From positions 285,634-349,633 of the forward strand of contig JAWQFJ010001790.1 of NCBI GenBank assembly GCA_034096865.1: a stretch of 64,000 nucleotides of DNA. Direction: 5' to 3'. Origin of the DNA: Theodoxus fluviatilis (Eukaryota > Mollusca > Gastropoda > Cycloneritida > Neritidae). Below, piece after piece: positions 53,560 through 63,435 of this stretch; within the stretch, counting starts at the first letter, position 1, and each line of letters begins with the position of its first letter. The position numbers and the translations under genes are program-made. Under the pieces are notes generated by a model, which saw only the letters and a program-made list of their open reading frames with translations, was not told where the DNA came from and searched no databases.

Positions 53560-56500
53560 CACACAATGTACATGTGAGTTACTGCTTCCCTGGCCTAGGA
53601 AGGGAGACAACTCTGTACCTGAGCTCCACCTCAGCCTGGTGGGGGCCTTTGTTGGCAATCTCCTGGGACAAGGACAGCAGGTCCACCATGTCCAACTGGT
53701 CATAGGTCAGCAGGGAGTCATTGACAAACTCGTAGTCTCCTGGTATGGAGTTGCTGTCAGAGATGTCGTTGGTGGCCACACTGCTGTCCTCAGCTGGCAA
53801 CAACACAGAGGCACAGAGGTGAAGAGTGGTATTCCAAGTGTTCAGTGCATCAGTGTAAACATGTATCTAGCCACAGATACATCCAGATTTAGAAGAATCA
53901 ACATGAAGTCTCCATAAGCATACCACACGAACACTAAAATATCAACCAAAATGTTTAGAAGGCCTTACTGCAATATGTCAATTCAGTCTTCATGATGTGC
54001 ATCGAAGTGAGTCTCACCTTCCTCCAACCATTTTCAGTCAAGGAAGTAGGACTTTCAGCTGTAACTGTGGTGGTCAGTGTTTTCTCACCAAAGCTCTAGG
54101 CTTGCCACACAAGAGGTCTTGCCATATATCCAACTAAGTGCACTTCAAACTCATTACTTTTGTCAAGTGTGGATGAAACTTTTTCCTGCCATGGTCCTCA
54201 CAAAGATTTGGTTTCACTTTTTGTGTCAGTGTAGTTTCTTTTCTCTTTCTAGTTTTCCACAGTATTTCTCTCTGAACATGTTCTGGTCAAGGTGCTAAAA
54301 TTGCCCTGCTCCTCCTTGTTGGTAAAAAAAGGCAAGCGCCTAAACAGGCAAAGAAGGCATAGTGCAAAAACATTATCTCTCAATGCAACTGAGGGAGAGC
54401 ATCAAGTTGTAACACCCCTGTGCAGTGTCATGCCTGCCTATGCAGTTTGTCAGTATTGCCAAAGTAAAAGTGGATATTGAAGATTGACCGGCTGGACCAC
54501 AGACCATCAAGAGCAATGCAGATGAGATGATTCAGTCCCTGACTATGGTAACAAGACACATGACAAAAATCTTCAGCTTGACCTAAAATCCCAAGTATTG
54601 CTTCTTTCCACTGGCTCTTGCCAAAGACTGGGTACACACTGCACAGCAGCACACGTGGTAGAAGCCACACTCACTCCTGTTGTTCTGGGGCCGGAGGAAG
54701 ATGTCGTCCGAGCTGGAGAGCTGGGCATCCAGAGGAAGCTGCTTCAGAGTTCCTCCCAGGGCACTGACCACCACCGTGTCCCCGGTGCTGGTGGTGATGA
54801 CTCGGTCCAGCTCCCCCATGCCCCCCATCACATCCTCCTCCATCAGCGAGGAAGATGCCAGGCTTGAAGTGGAGACTGCAACGCACAGGGAGTGCATGAG
54901 TGGAAATCAGATGTGTCTGTGTGGGAGGTTGTGTATTAACTGCTGACTGAATAGATCATGAAGTCAACAATCGGCCTGTACTAATCATGTCATCATGTTA
55001 TTTCCTTGTGCTTGTTTGATTCATGTACCTGATAATAACAATTCTGAATAGAAGAGGGCTGTTGAGGAACAGTTGCAAGCTCCTACCAAGTGAGTCAACA
55101 ACTGGGTGATTGGTTTAGTTCTGGTAGTCAGCAAATCTGATCTGACTAAGTACTGAAGACAAAGAAGAGAACTCAACTGATTTAAATTGAAGAATGAATA
55201 AATGATTTAAGAAAATAATTATGTTTAATAATCAAAATCTAAGGAAGCCGAATTTAGGCATAACAGTATCAAATATTTGCATGCATGAAAAAAGCATTTA
55301 GATATTTTCAAAGGAATAAACAAATATATGCAAAAATGCATCTTTGCATTGATGATGATAAGAATAATGGACATGAACGACAATGTTACAGATGAATATA
55401 GTCAGGAGATGAGACTGAAGAATGGACTGAAAAAAGATAATTCAAAAGCAGATGTGAAATGACAGGAAAGAAGGACTACTTATAGCTTCTGGGAGCCAAA
55501 TCCGGACAGTGACAGGAGCTCAGAGCAGCGGGAGAAGCAGACCTACATCAATGGCCAAGACCCATGGCATTCTGGTAGAAGAAAACACCACTACTCACAG
55601 GCCTGGTTTTTCTTCATCTGCTGGAAGGCAGTGTAGGAGAGGAGGGGCAGGGGCCACTCGAACTGCTGGTGCAGGTCTCTCAAGGCCTTCACAAAGTCCT
55701 CCACCTTGGCCGCCCGCACTCTGCCACACACACACACACACACACATACACTTTTAAAATCCATCCAGAATGCAGTCCTTGGTCATCAATTTCACTTCCT
55801 ATTTTCTGTGATTCAGCTGCAGGAGACAATCCAGCTACTTCAATGACCAAGGAAACTTATCTAAAAAAATAAGCCAGAAAAGTATTTATCAATTTAAAAA
55901 TTTGCATCATTAAAAAATCCTTCCACACCAAATCTTTTTTTCAAATCAAAGAGTTAAAAAAAAGAGATGCTCAAACATTTAGTGCACTCAAATTTGACTC
56001 TAATCTTGCAATCAATGAGTGCAAAATGATTCATGTCTTTCACCCCCTTTTAATGAGGCAGGCAAGATCAATGCAGTTCTAAAAAGGGAGGGCTCACCTC
56101 TCCTTGCGAAGCCAGCCCACCAGGCTGAAGTCATCCATGTTGGCGGCAAAGGACCCCAGAGCACGGAGTTGGTTGCTGTGCAGCAGTTTGCGTGCGTGGC
56201 GACACAGGATCATGTCTATGAAGACCTGGTCTGCAGTCTGGTCCCCTGCACATGGCCCTGCCTTGCCTTTGGCACCAGCATGTCTGGAAAGACAGGGAAA
56301 AGATGCCAAGCGTGAAGAAGTCCTCAGATTTAGGGATCTATAAAACTTCCAAGAGCTTGAGGATGCCAAAAGTGGAAAGAGAATTAAACAGGAACATGAC
56401 AGAGCCTCTAATATTTTCAATTTCATGGAACTGGCAAATCTACTTTGTCAGGGGATAAAGTGGCTGGTATCAAATAAAAATCTCTGCAAATTTGGCTCCA

Positions 56501-59500
56501 AATGTATAAGAAGAACTCATAAAAAGGCTGAAGTTTCGAGGAGTGCTTTCCACAGACTGCAACGTATAGATATTGTAATGAATGCAAATACTTGATACCA
56601 TCAGAAGATAACAGATTTACTGCCTTGAACTTAGTTGAAGCCACTGACTTCAATGATCGTTTTAACTTCAAGTTCACACACAGAGCTAACCTACTGTCAC
56701 AGATCCCACAGCATATGCCCAGCCACCGGAACAGCCACACAAACAACTTACTTTTTCCCAGGGACTTGGGAGTCAGAAATGGTATGCTTGAGCTTTTCCT
56801 TGGCCTTGGGGATCTCCACCACAGCATCGGGAGTGGCAAGGCTGGCTGTCCGCACACGACCCAGGTTGCTGACATTGCTGACATTAGCAAAGTTCATGGT
56901 GCCAGCATCCACGGGGGACAGCGGAGGACTGCCGTAGCCAGCAGGGAAGGAGGAGGAGGAGGCTCGAGAGTAGACAGGGACCTGGGGTGCAGCATCCACA
57001 TCAGCAGGGTCTGCAAGGCACAAAAAATGGCCACAGGTTTCAGACTTCTAGCACAGAATGTCAGATTGATGCAGCACTTGACACTAAAGTATGAACAAAT
57101 GATCAGTATTCGGTACTGAAGGCTGTCCCACCAACACACACAAAACTCTCTTTCTATGTCACGTTATGTATTGTATGCATACTCATGGAATCCTTCCCAA
57201 GGATTAGAAATGCACAATCATATACGATACATATGAATGATGTTATTGATTATTGACACAGGTTTTGAATGGGTTGTTGGCCTGGCAACAAACCAGTTCA
57301 GTCCCCCACCCCACCCCCCACCCCCACCCCCACCCCCCAAAAAAAAATTCATCAGGCAAGGAAAAGTCATCTGATGTTTGTGTGAAGTCATGGGGTTGTC
57401 ATGGCTTTCAATCTGATGTTTGTATGAAGTCATGGGGTTGTCATGCCTTTCAATCTGATGTTTGTGTGAAGTCATGGGGTTGTCATGGCATTCAATCTGA
57501 TGTTTGTATGAAGTCATGGGGTTGTCATGCCTTTCAATCTGATGTTTGTATGAAGTCATGGGGTTGTCATGCCTTTCAATCTGATGTTTGTATGAAGTCA
57601 TGGGGTTGTCACGGCTCTCAATCTGATGTTTGTGTGAAGTCATGGGGTTGTCATGCCTTTAAATCTGATGTTTGTGTGAAGTCATGGGGTTGTCACGGCT
57701 TTCAATCTGATGTTTGTGTGAAGTCATGGGGTTGTCATGCCTTTCAATCTGATGTTTATATGAAGTCATGGGGTTGTCATGCCTTTAAATCTGATGTTTG
57801 TGTGAAGTCATGGGGTTGTCATGCCTTTCAATCTGATGTTTGTATGAAGTCATGGGGTTGTCATACCTTTCAATCTGATGTTTGTATGAAGTCATGGGGT
57901 TGTCATGCCTTTCAATCTGATGTTTATATGAAGTCATGGGGTTGTCATGCCTTTAAATCTGATGTTTGTGTGAAGTCATGGGGTTGTCACGGCTTTCAAT
58001 CTGATGTTTGTGTGAAGTCATGGGGTTGTCATGCCTTTCAATCTGATGTTTATATGAAGTCATGGGGTTGTCATGCCTTTCAATCTGATGTTTGTGTGAA
58101 GTCATGGGGTTGTCACGGCTTTCAATCTGATGTTTCTGTGAAGTCATGGGGTTGTCATGCCTTTCAATCTGATGTTTGTATGAAGTCATGGGGTTGTCAT
58201 GCCTTTCAATCTGATGTTTGTGTGAAGTCATGGGGTTGTCATGGCTTTCAATCTGATGTTTGTGTGAAGTGAAAGTCTTGTCAAGTTTTGCAATCAACAG
58301 TGACGCTAGATATATCCCTCATTGATGAAGAACCTAATACAGGCTGCACAATTCCACTGGAACACAAGGCAAGGCTGAACTGACCTATGGCCTTGAGGAA
58401 CCTGACAAGGTCACGGCACAGCTCCCAGTTTGCCCTGTCCAGGGCAGAATCCAGCAGTAGGGTGGCATGCTGCAACAGAGAGGACGATTCTACACAGGCA
58501 GCCCTTGTGCTGAGTGAGAAATGAAAGCAAGAAACCTCAAAACAAAACTTCCAATGTGGGAAAAACTATGAGGCAGGTATGTGTGTTCGATTTATCCTCA
58601 AAATACCCTTGGCCTTCGTTCAATATTCAGTGCAAGCGAGTTTTGACAAAGTGTTTTGGCACTGGACTGACACTTTTCCAGTTCACCAAAAACTGCAGGT
58701 AACAAAGCAAAGCAAAATGGCCTTCTCTGCCAAGAGCAGATGTTGAGGAAACAAAAACACAAAAAAGTCATCACAGACCAACAAACATAACAGAAAAGTC
58801 TCCTATCTATATATATTGAGACATGAACAAATGAATAAATGAATGAATGAACAAATGAACAAATGAATGAATGAATGAACAAATGAACAAATGAATGAAT
58901 GAGTGAATGAATGGATGAATGAATGAAAGAATAAATGACTGGATGAGGCTTTACAGTTTTGGTAGGCTATGTAAGGCCATTGACCACAGTATCAGTAGAG
59001 CTAGTTAGAGTAAGAACAAGTCAAATATCTTTTCCCCTTGTTATTTGCCTTTGTCAAATCTGGAAGGAAGACACTGCCTATAGGGGTCTATGAGAGGAGA
59101 GCAGCTGCACTCACCTGTCTGCTGACCATGGGCTTCTCCAGGTTCTGCAGGATGATGAGGTAGGAGGCCGCAGTGTTCAGGTCAGAGTTCATCAGGCACT
59201 CCTGCAGGGGAAAACAAACAAACAAACCCTATAACTATCTCATCAGATCATGTAACGCCCATTACCGCCCACTCTACTCAATCCTGTACTGCCCATAGCT
59301 GCCCACCCTGCTCAATCCTGTACTGCCCATAGCTGCCCACCCTGCTCAATCCTGTACCGCCCATTACCGCCCACTCTACTCAATCCTGTACTGCCCATAG
59401 CTGCCCACCCTGCTCAATCCTGTACCACCCATTACCGCCCACTCTACTCAATCCTGTACTGCCCATAGCTGCCCACCCCACATGGCTATTATATGACAGA

Positions 59501-62500
59501 TTTTTTTCTACAAACTGCATAATCCTTACAGGACTGGGGAATGAAACACGTAAATGACTTACAGGACCTTAAGACATGCACTACAGTTGCTCAATGCACC
59601 AATCTCATGTTCAGACTATTTAATGTTCATCTTTAATCTGCATTATTTCATTCTATGATCTAAACTTCTAAACCTCCACTTCAATCACTTGTCATTTCTA
59701 AACTGGAAAAGGAAGCAGCTGAAGTACACACATTCTGTACATAACACATAACATTTTCCAAAGCAGCTCCTACTACCTACATCTCCACAAGGTAAAGGTA
59801 AAGTTGCTTTTTTTTAAATTGCAACTTTCCACCCACTGATGGATGCTCAAACCACACATTTATACTCCCTGGTGAACAACATTGCTAACTCTGCTGTCTT
59901 CCAGATCATTTGAGTCACATTACAAAGAAGCTATACACATACCCTTCAAAACAACGTTGAGCCGTCCCCAAATGCAAAGCTCCACTACAGACACACAGTC
60001 ACAGCATGGTGGACCTGACTCACCTCAAAGAGGTCCTTGGGGTTGCCAACGGTGGAGAAGAGGTAGGGCCAGAGCGCCACCTCTGTCTTCCTGGCACAGT
60101 GGACCACAGTCTGCAGGAACTCTGGGAACTCCTGGATGAAGGCCACCACCCTTGGCAGCAGTGGGTCTGTCAAGCCATAGACACAGTCAGCATCACTGTC
60201 TCAGTGGGCGTGGGTTGGAGTGAGGATGTGCAGCAACAGATGATGAAATGAGGAGATATCAAGAAATGACAAAGAAGGGGTGAAGACACAATGAAAGGTG
60301 AATAGATGTATAATAGAGGAATGGCAGAAGGTGACAAAAGTTGTGCAAACATGGCATTTCTCTTTCAGAGCTGTGAAATGAATGGGCAAATGAATGAACA
60401 ATTGTATGAACGAATGAACATTGAATGAATGAACACTTCATACTGCAAATCAAAATACTTTGGTGCAACGAATTCAAGACTTCACAAATGAAGCAGCCAA
60501 AAAATGTATGAAGTAAATAATGGATGAAAGATGGCAAATCATTCAAACTCTAGGGAAAAAACTAGAAGACAAATAAACTCATGTAAAGGAAATGTTCTCC
60601 ATACAACATGTATTCTCAGCACTTGATCCAGACAGAACTAGGGCAGGAGAGGCAGGCAGGGTGAACAGTGTGCAGTGCAGAGGACATCTGTGCGTGCTAT
60701 GGAACAGCCAAGGTACAGACAGCCTGGGTAGCTTCTCCCAGGAGCAGGCATGCAGCAGTACAGATCCAATACAGCAGCGTTGCCCTCTACACCCAGCAGC
60801 CTGCATCAGTTCACATGTTTTCCACAGGCAGCACAACAGTGACTGTACAAGCCAAGGCAGGATTGACAATAAACTGAGGGGACAGCTACCTCAAAGACAG
60901 ACAGGACAGCTAAAGAATGGAAAAGACAGCTACTTACAAAATACACAGAACAGCTACAGGACTGAGAGGACAGCTACTTACAAAGCACAAGACTGAGAGG
61001 ACAGCTACTTACAAATCACAGGGCTGAGAGGAAAGCTACTTACATAATACACAGGAATGAGAGGACAGCTACTTACATAATACACAGGACTGAGAGGACA
61101 GTGTTACAAGCTGTCATAAGATGATTAATCTTTTCTTTGGATCGTTTTCTGTCTAGGGATAAACTGTATGACCAACTTGCCACCTTCCATTCCTCATTCA
61201 GACAACGATGACATACGTCCACAAATGAGGGATGGGATACCGAAATCAAACTTCAAAAGATCTTTAATCATGGATAAGTCAGAATGTCATGAGTGAAATT
61301 TTCGACACAATATTCAATAAATCAAGAAGAAACTGAAACGCATTGCTAATTAAAATAAACCTTTCCCAAAAATAAATGATACTTAAAAGAAAGTGGCCTG
61401 CCAAGCCAGAAAAACCAATACTTAACTGAGACTTGTGGTGTTCAGCCAATCAGCAGCGAGCGCGCTCTCGCCTGCACAATACTGGAGCGAGGAAAATGGG
61501 GGGGGGGGGGATTTATCCGCATATGAATTCACGTTTCACCACACACGACGAAAAGGGAAAATGCCTCGCAGGGAGAGGAGGCAGACGTTATTCCCGTTTC
61601 ATGTAGAGGAGACTGATGTCTTGACTTGAACTTGGGCTGGAGAAGCTGTAGAAGCGCAGGGGCGTACGTGGACAAGCGAGAGGTCATGGAGCAGACGACA
61701 GTATTCCATCTGACGTGACGGACGGCCGGGCGGTCGAGGCAATGGGGAAGGTCGACGCGGTGATGGAGTCAGTCGTAACTTTCTCACAGGCGTCTTCTCA
61801 TGCGTCGGAGAACCTCCGAAGTCATTTCCTCAGTACAGGGAGTAAGAGGCGCAATTCACGTGGAGAAGAGAACTTTTCAAGAAAAGAAACTGGAGATACC
61901 TTAGCGTTGTCTCTTTCTGGGCAGGAGCGAGGGCAGAAACTCCATTCAGCCCCCTGACTATACATAGTCACTTGCAGTGGACGACTGGGCATCGTTTTCA
62001 GTGGAAGAAACTTCACGGGTTTTCACAGCCCGCTCAGCGGGTGAACTCTCAGACAGGGCGCCATACTCACATAGTCTGTCCCTGTGAAAACTCTATAACG
62101 GGCACACTATATAATTCCATAACACGGGTTTTTATACGACAGCAAAAGTCTACTTGCTGTCCTCGACCAATCACATCGCTGGAAGGTGTCTTGAGTCGTG
62201 ATTTTACACTAAACGACCAATCAACTGTTCACACAACCAGTCATCTTTCCATTGATCAATAATTGAGCTGTCTCATTAGTCCATCTTCTAAAAAGTCCAC
62301 TGCGGATTGGTCAATGGCTGAATACGAACCGAGATGAGTTCAATCTCATCTCAAACGTTCTACTAAGTTCGTTTCTCCATTAGAAGGAAAACAAGGTTCA
62401 CCATTCGATTTTCCTTCCAAATCTCCACACACCACACAAATCTCGCTATTAGCACTGGCTTGGCAGAAATATTAACTCACTGGCAACGTAGGTTTTTCAA

Positions 62501-63435
62501 GCATTTTCAAAAATCTAACAAAAATAGAAAGCCATGAAATAATGACAAAAGCTATATATCAAATAAAAGATATTTATTCACTTAATTCAAACAAATCATG
62601 ATCAAAATGTTTCAATGTGCATGATTTGAGTTATATCTACTGAAATAATGCATGTAATCAGCAAAAAAAAAAAAAAAAAAAAAGTTCAAAAATCGTCAGT
62701 CAAGTTGCAAGAATTGAAAAATGCTGGAATGGTACCTTCAAAAAAAAAAAATCTGAAATGCAAAAACAATGCCAATATATTTACCTATATTCTGATAGCA
62801 TTTGCAATATAAAAAAGGCACCTAGAAAAGAAAAATCACTATATAAATTGATAGATTTTCACGGAAAAGTAGTTGTCGGCCATTTTTGCAAAACATAGGG
62901 TGTTCACATAAAAAATTCACTGATTCAAACTCCCCTCAAAAGAAATCATAAAGAAAGGTAACTCACTGTGGAAAAGTGGTCCCTACATAATTCTAAACTG
63001 GAGTTGCCTCCCTTAGACCATTCGTGAAAATACAGGAATGCTTTGAAGGCAACGCCCCATATGAGGCGTTACGTTGCCAGAGAGTTAAAGCTACATAACA
63101 GCTTGGCAGGCATTTCCCAACCCACTGCATAATACACAACAACCAACATCAAAAAGGGAAATATGCGTTTCGTAACAACAGCTACTTACAAAATACACAG
63201 GAATGAGAGGACAGCTACTTATAAAGCACAGGACTGAGAGGACAGCTACTTACAAAATACAGGACTGAGTGGACAGCAGTAGTGACACACTGCCACAAAC
63301 GAGGAGTTACCAGGAATGGGGTCCTTGGACGTGGCCTCAGCCTCCAGCACTTCATGCAGTAGCAGCTCCAGCACGTGGGGAAAGTAGAACAGCTCTGTGC
63401 AGCTCCGCGCCAGGTCCAGCGCATTCACCCCCAGG
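48981..63435 (-). CDS. RIC1: RIC1, Rab6 GEF complex subunit; 3' part of gene, 11 coding exons
   Basis: RIC1 pairs with RGP1 as a guanine nucleotide exchange factor that activates Rab6 on Golgi membranes and supports endosome-to-Golgi recycling (family knowledge). Eleven exons join without a phase conflict: 63435-63311, 60166-60024, 59201-59115, 58469-58385, 57010-56752, 56283-56098, 55720-55599, 54875-54675, 53793-53619, 52727-52539 and 49260-48981. All introns are GT-AG. The joined product has 616 residues after a partial codon and ends in ECVVS before TGA. Diagnostic stretches, matched from memory to vertebrate RIC1, are [72 protein letters not shown] and [20 protein letters not shown]. These cover the C-terminal RIC1 domain and tail. 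The N-terminal WD40-type region must lie beyond 64000. Serine-rich linkers at exons 5 and 8 diverge most. The introns carry minisatellites and nested transposons. Family assignment is very secure; exact exon ends are inferred from splice motifs and phase. Confidence 0.95.
49476..51285. repeat. 16 bp minisatellite, about 113 copies, RIC1 intron
   Basis: The unit CTGSCTGCTGGAASCC repeats for 1.8 kb with almost no change except at two positions, each either C or G; all four combinations occur. The unit has no stop in any frame on either strand, and 16 is not a multiple of 3. It therefore translates as a false 16-residue repeat of more than 630 residues in both directions. It lies between RIC1 exons 52539 and 49260. 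Confidence 0.95.
51735..51945 (+). repeat. GGCCT-family dispersed repeat
   Basis: It follows GGAT repeats with GTGTTTTACGGCCTATCAGC, then GTCGGCTATGTAAGGCCATT, and ends CCGAACCCA plus a 21-base G run (51916-51936). The layout is the same as at 30786-30968, including the G-rich end. Confidence 0.6.
51916..51936. repeat. G homopolymer (21)
   Basis: Uninterrupted G run at the end of a GGCCT-family repeat, in a RIC1 intron. Confidence 0.95.
52185..52275 (+). mobile_element. tRNA-like SINE fragment, forward copy
   Basis: CACAGTGCCGTGGTTCAATC then GGGAGAAATCTGGATTATTA is the same unit as 28340-28432 with roughly one base in five changed. The B box GGTTCAATCCC is intact. It lies in the RIC1 intron between the last two coding exons. 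Confidence 0.55.
52539..52727 (-). CDS. RIC1: RIC1 exon 10 in window
   Basis: It encodes [40 protein letters not shown] and [20 protein letters not shown] before TEC. Vertebrate RIC1 has YLLHIFMEAGCLDWCIVIGL at this point. The acceptor is CTCCTGGCAG and the donor is AGAGTG|GTCAGT. It ends in phase 2. Confidence 0.94.
53202..53565. repeat. (CA)n microsatellite complex
   Basis: About 360 bp of CA with AAAC, GACA and CTCA interruptions, about 50 bp from the RIC1 exon ending at 53619. The His/Thr-rich frames here are artefacts. Confidence 0.95.
53619..53793 (-). CDS. RIC1: RIC1 exon 9 in window
   Basis: It encodes [40 protein letters not shown] and [19 protein letters not shown]. The end matches vertebrate ISMELASKGPHKSQVQLR. 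The acceptor is GTTGCCAG and the donor is CTCAG|GTACAG. A long CA tract (53202-53565) begins about 50 bp downstream in the following intron. Confidence 0.93.
54675..54875 (-). CDS. RIC1: RIC1 exon 8 in window, acidic/Ser-rich linker
   Basis: It is 201 bp and encodes [40 protein letters not shown] and [20 protein letters not shown]. It is placed by phase (2 bases complete a codon at the start, 1 base is left over at the end), by the acceptor GTGCGTTGCAG and by the donor ACAGGA|GTGAGT. The region is poorly conserved in RIC1, so the call relies on splicing and reading frame more than on homology. Confidence 0.85.
55599..55720 (-). CDS. RIC1: RIC1 exon 7 in window
   Basis: It encodes [20 protein letters not shown] then [20 protein letters not shown]. 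This matches vertebrate [26 protein letters not shown] in pattern. The acceptor GTGTGGCAG lies right next to a CA microsatellite (55723-55748), so the 3' splice site sits in repeat sequence with an unusually poor pyrimidine tract. The donor is AGGCCT|GTGAGT. Confidence 0.92.
55723..55748. repeat. (CA)n next to a RIC1 acceptor
   Basis: About 12 CA units (TG on the RIC1 strand) occupy the place of the polypyrimidine tract before exon 55720. Confidence 0.9.
56098..56283 (-). CDS. RIC1: RIC1 exon 6 in window
   Basis: It is 186 bp. After [18 protein letters not shown] it encodes [20 protein letters not shown] then [20 protein letters not shown] and RKER, matching the vertebrate MYIDMMLWRHARRLL...LGCFAA block. 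The acceptor is TCTTTCCAG and the donor is GGAGAG|GTGAGC. It ends in phase 2. Confidence 0.94.
56752..57010 (-). CDS. RIC1: RIC1 exon 5 in window, variable linker
   Basis: It is 259 bp and encodes the low-complexity linker between FLKAIG and the CRHARKLL block: [20 protein letters not shown], then a Pro/Ser-rich part, [20 protein letters not shown] and a Lys-rich end ([19 protein letters not shown]). The acceptor is TGCCTTGCAG and the donor is GGGAAAAA|GTAAGT. Vertebrate RIC1 has a similar-length but unrelated Ser/Pro phospho-rich linker here. The serines and RTAS suggest phosphorylation, which is inference. Confidence 0.85.
57301..57345. repeat. (CCCCCA)n C-rich tract
   Basis: CCCCCACCCC runs next to a short A run, just before the 42 bp minisatellite. 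The complementary strand has at least four G runs. Confidence 0.85.
57366..58277. repeat. 42 bp minisatellite, ~21.7 copies, RIC1 intron
   Basis: The unit starts TCTGATGTTTGTRTGAAGTC and continues ATGGGGTTGTCAYGSCTTTM. Variation is confined to a few sites. Because 42 is a multiple of 3, the + strand reads an open [14 protein letters not shown] repeat. It lies in the intron between RIC1 exons 58385 and 57010, antisense to the gene. Confidence 0.95.
58385..58469 (-). CDS. RIC1: RIC1 exon 4 in window
   Basis: It encodes [20 protein letters not shown] then LVRFLKAIG. The acceptor is CTCTGTTGCAG and the donor is GCCATAG|GTCAGT. It is 85 bp and ends in phase 1. The human counterpart reads [20 protein letters not shown] from memory. 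Confidence 0.93.
58822..58930. repeat. (GAAT)n microsatellite
   Basis: GAAT/GAAC units directly preceding a GGCCT-family repeat in a RIC1 intron. Confidence 0.9.
58934..59080 (+). repeat. GGCCT-family dispersed repeat
   Basis: It follows a GAAT array with GGATGAGGCTTTACAGTTTT then GTAGGCTATGTAAGGCCATT, and continues with diverged sequence up to close to RIC1 exon 3 (59115). Its 3' part is less clear than in the other copies. Confidence 0.5.
59115..59201 (-). CDS. RIC1: RIC1 exon 3 in window
   Basis: It is 87 bp, exactly 29 codons: [19 protein letters not shown] then [10 protein letters not shown]. The acceptor is CCCCTGCAG and the donor is CAGACAG|GTGAGT. It continues directly from DLFE of the previous exon, as in vertebrate RIC1 (DLFEECL...). 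The exon is too short to stand out as an open frame and was recovered by reading the - strand. Confidence 0.93.
59253..59479. repeat. 34 bp minisatellite of two unit types, RIC1 intron
   Basis: Seven units start at 59253, 59287, 59321, 59355, 59389, 59423 and 59457 (last one partial). Type A has ATTACCGCCCACTCTACTC and type B has ATAGCTGCCCACCCTGCTC. The order is A B B A B A B. It lies between RIC1 exons 60024 and 59201. Confidence 0.9.
60024..60166 (-). CDS. RIC1: RIC1 exon 2 in window
   Basis: It encodes [19 protein letters not shown] then [20 protein letters not shown] and VGNPKDLFE, the most conserved part of the RIC1 domain. The acceptor is GGCTTGACAG and the donor is TTTGAG|GTGAGT. It is 143 bp and ends in phase 0. 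The intron before it (60167-63310) holds the nested transposon insertion. Confidence 0.95.
60873..61101. repeat. degenerate ~35-38 bp repeat, left part
   Basis: Units contain GAGGACAGCTACTTACAAA and ACACAGGACT with variable spacing. The array is split by the 61102-63177 insertion and resumes at 63178. Confidence 0.8.
62476..63084 (-). mobile_element. 609 bp piggyBac-like MITE with TTAA target sites
   Basis: It is flanked by TTAA at 62472-62475 and 63085-63088. The terminal inverted repeats are CTCACTGGCAACGTA on the left and TACGTTGCCAGAGAG on the right (one mismatch in 15). A subterminal palindrome GGCAACGCC...GGCGTTACGTTGCC lies at the right end. There is no transposase frame, so it is non-autonomous. 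It is nested inside the 61102-63177 insertion. TTAA duplication is the hallmark of the piggyBac superfamily (established knowledge). Strand is arbitrary. Confidence 0.75.
62661..62683. repeat. A homopolymer inside the TTAA element
   Basis: About 22 A in a row inside the 62476-63084 MITE. Confidence 0.9.
63178..63272. repeat. degenerate ~35-38 bp repeat, right part
   Basis: This is the continuation of the array at 60873-61101 (ACAGCTACTTACAAAATACA, GGAATGAGAGGACAGCTAC). It ends about 40 bp from the RIC1 exon donor at 63310. Confidence 0.8.
63311..63435 (-). CDS. RIC1: RIC1 exon 1 of those in window (internal)
   Basis: It encodes [19 protein letters not shown] and [19 protein letters not shown], near-identical to vertebrate RIC1 as I recall it. 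The acceptor is TTTGCCTGCAG and the donor is CCTG|GTAACT. The first base completes a codon from an exon beyond the window. The last base (G) joins AC of the next exon to make Asp in the IPDPLLP motif. Confidence 0.93.

Larger units (their letters stand above)
61102..63177 (-). mobile_element. 2,076 bp TG..CA insertion (solo LTR-like) with ACAG duplication
   Basis: The left end is TGTTACAAGC and the right end is TTTCGTAACA, so the termini are inverted (TGTTAC/GTAACA). The flanks are duplicated ACAG at 61098-61101 and 63178-63181. Removing the element and one ACAG restores the flanking repeat phrase GAGGACAGCTACTTAC, which proves an insertion. TG...CA ends and a 4 bp duplication fit a solo LTR; a DNA transposon with short inverted repeats is the alternative. 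Its left third contains a CpG-rich, CCAAT-bearing, promoter-like stretch (61440-62060). Strand is arbitrary. Confidence 0.75.

Noticed and set aside
57253..58272. 339-residue cysteine-rich frame
   Set aside because: Translation of the 42 bp minisatellite. The changes between units mostly alter residues, so there is no sign of purifying selection.
59253..59479. Spaced repeats that might recall a CRISPR array
   Set aside because: The units are contiguous 34 bp tandem copies without unique spacers, in a eukaryotic intron.
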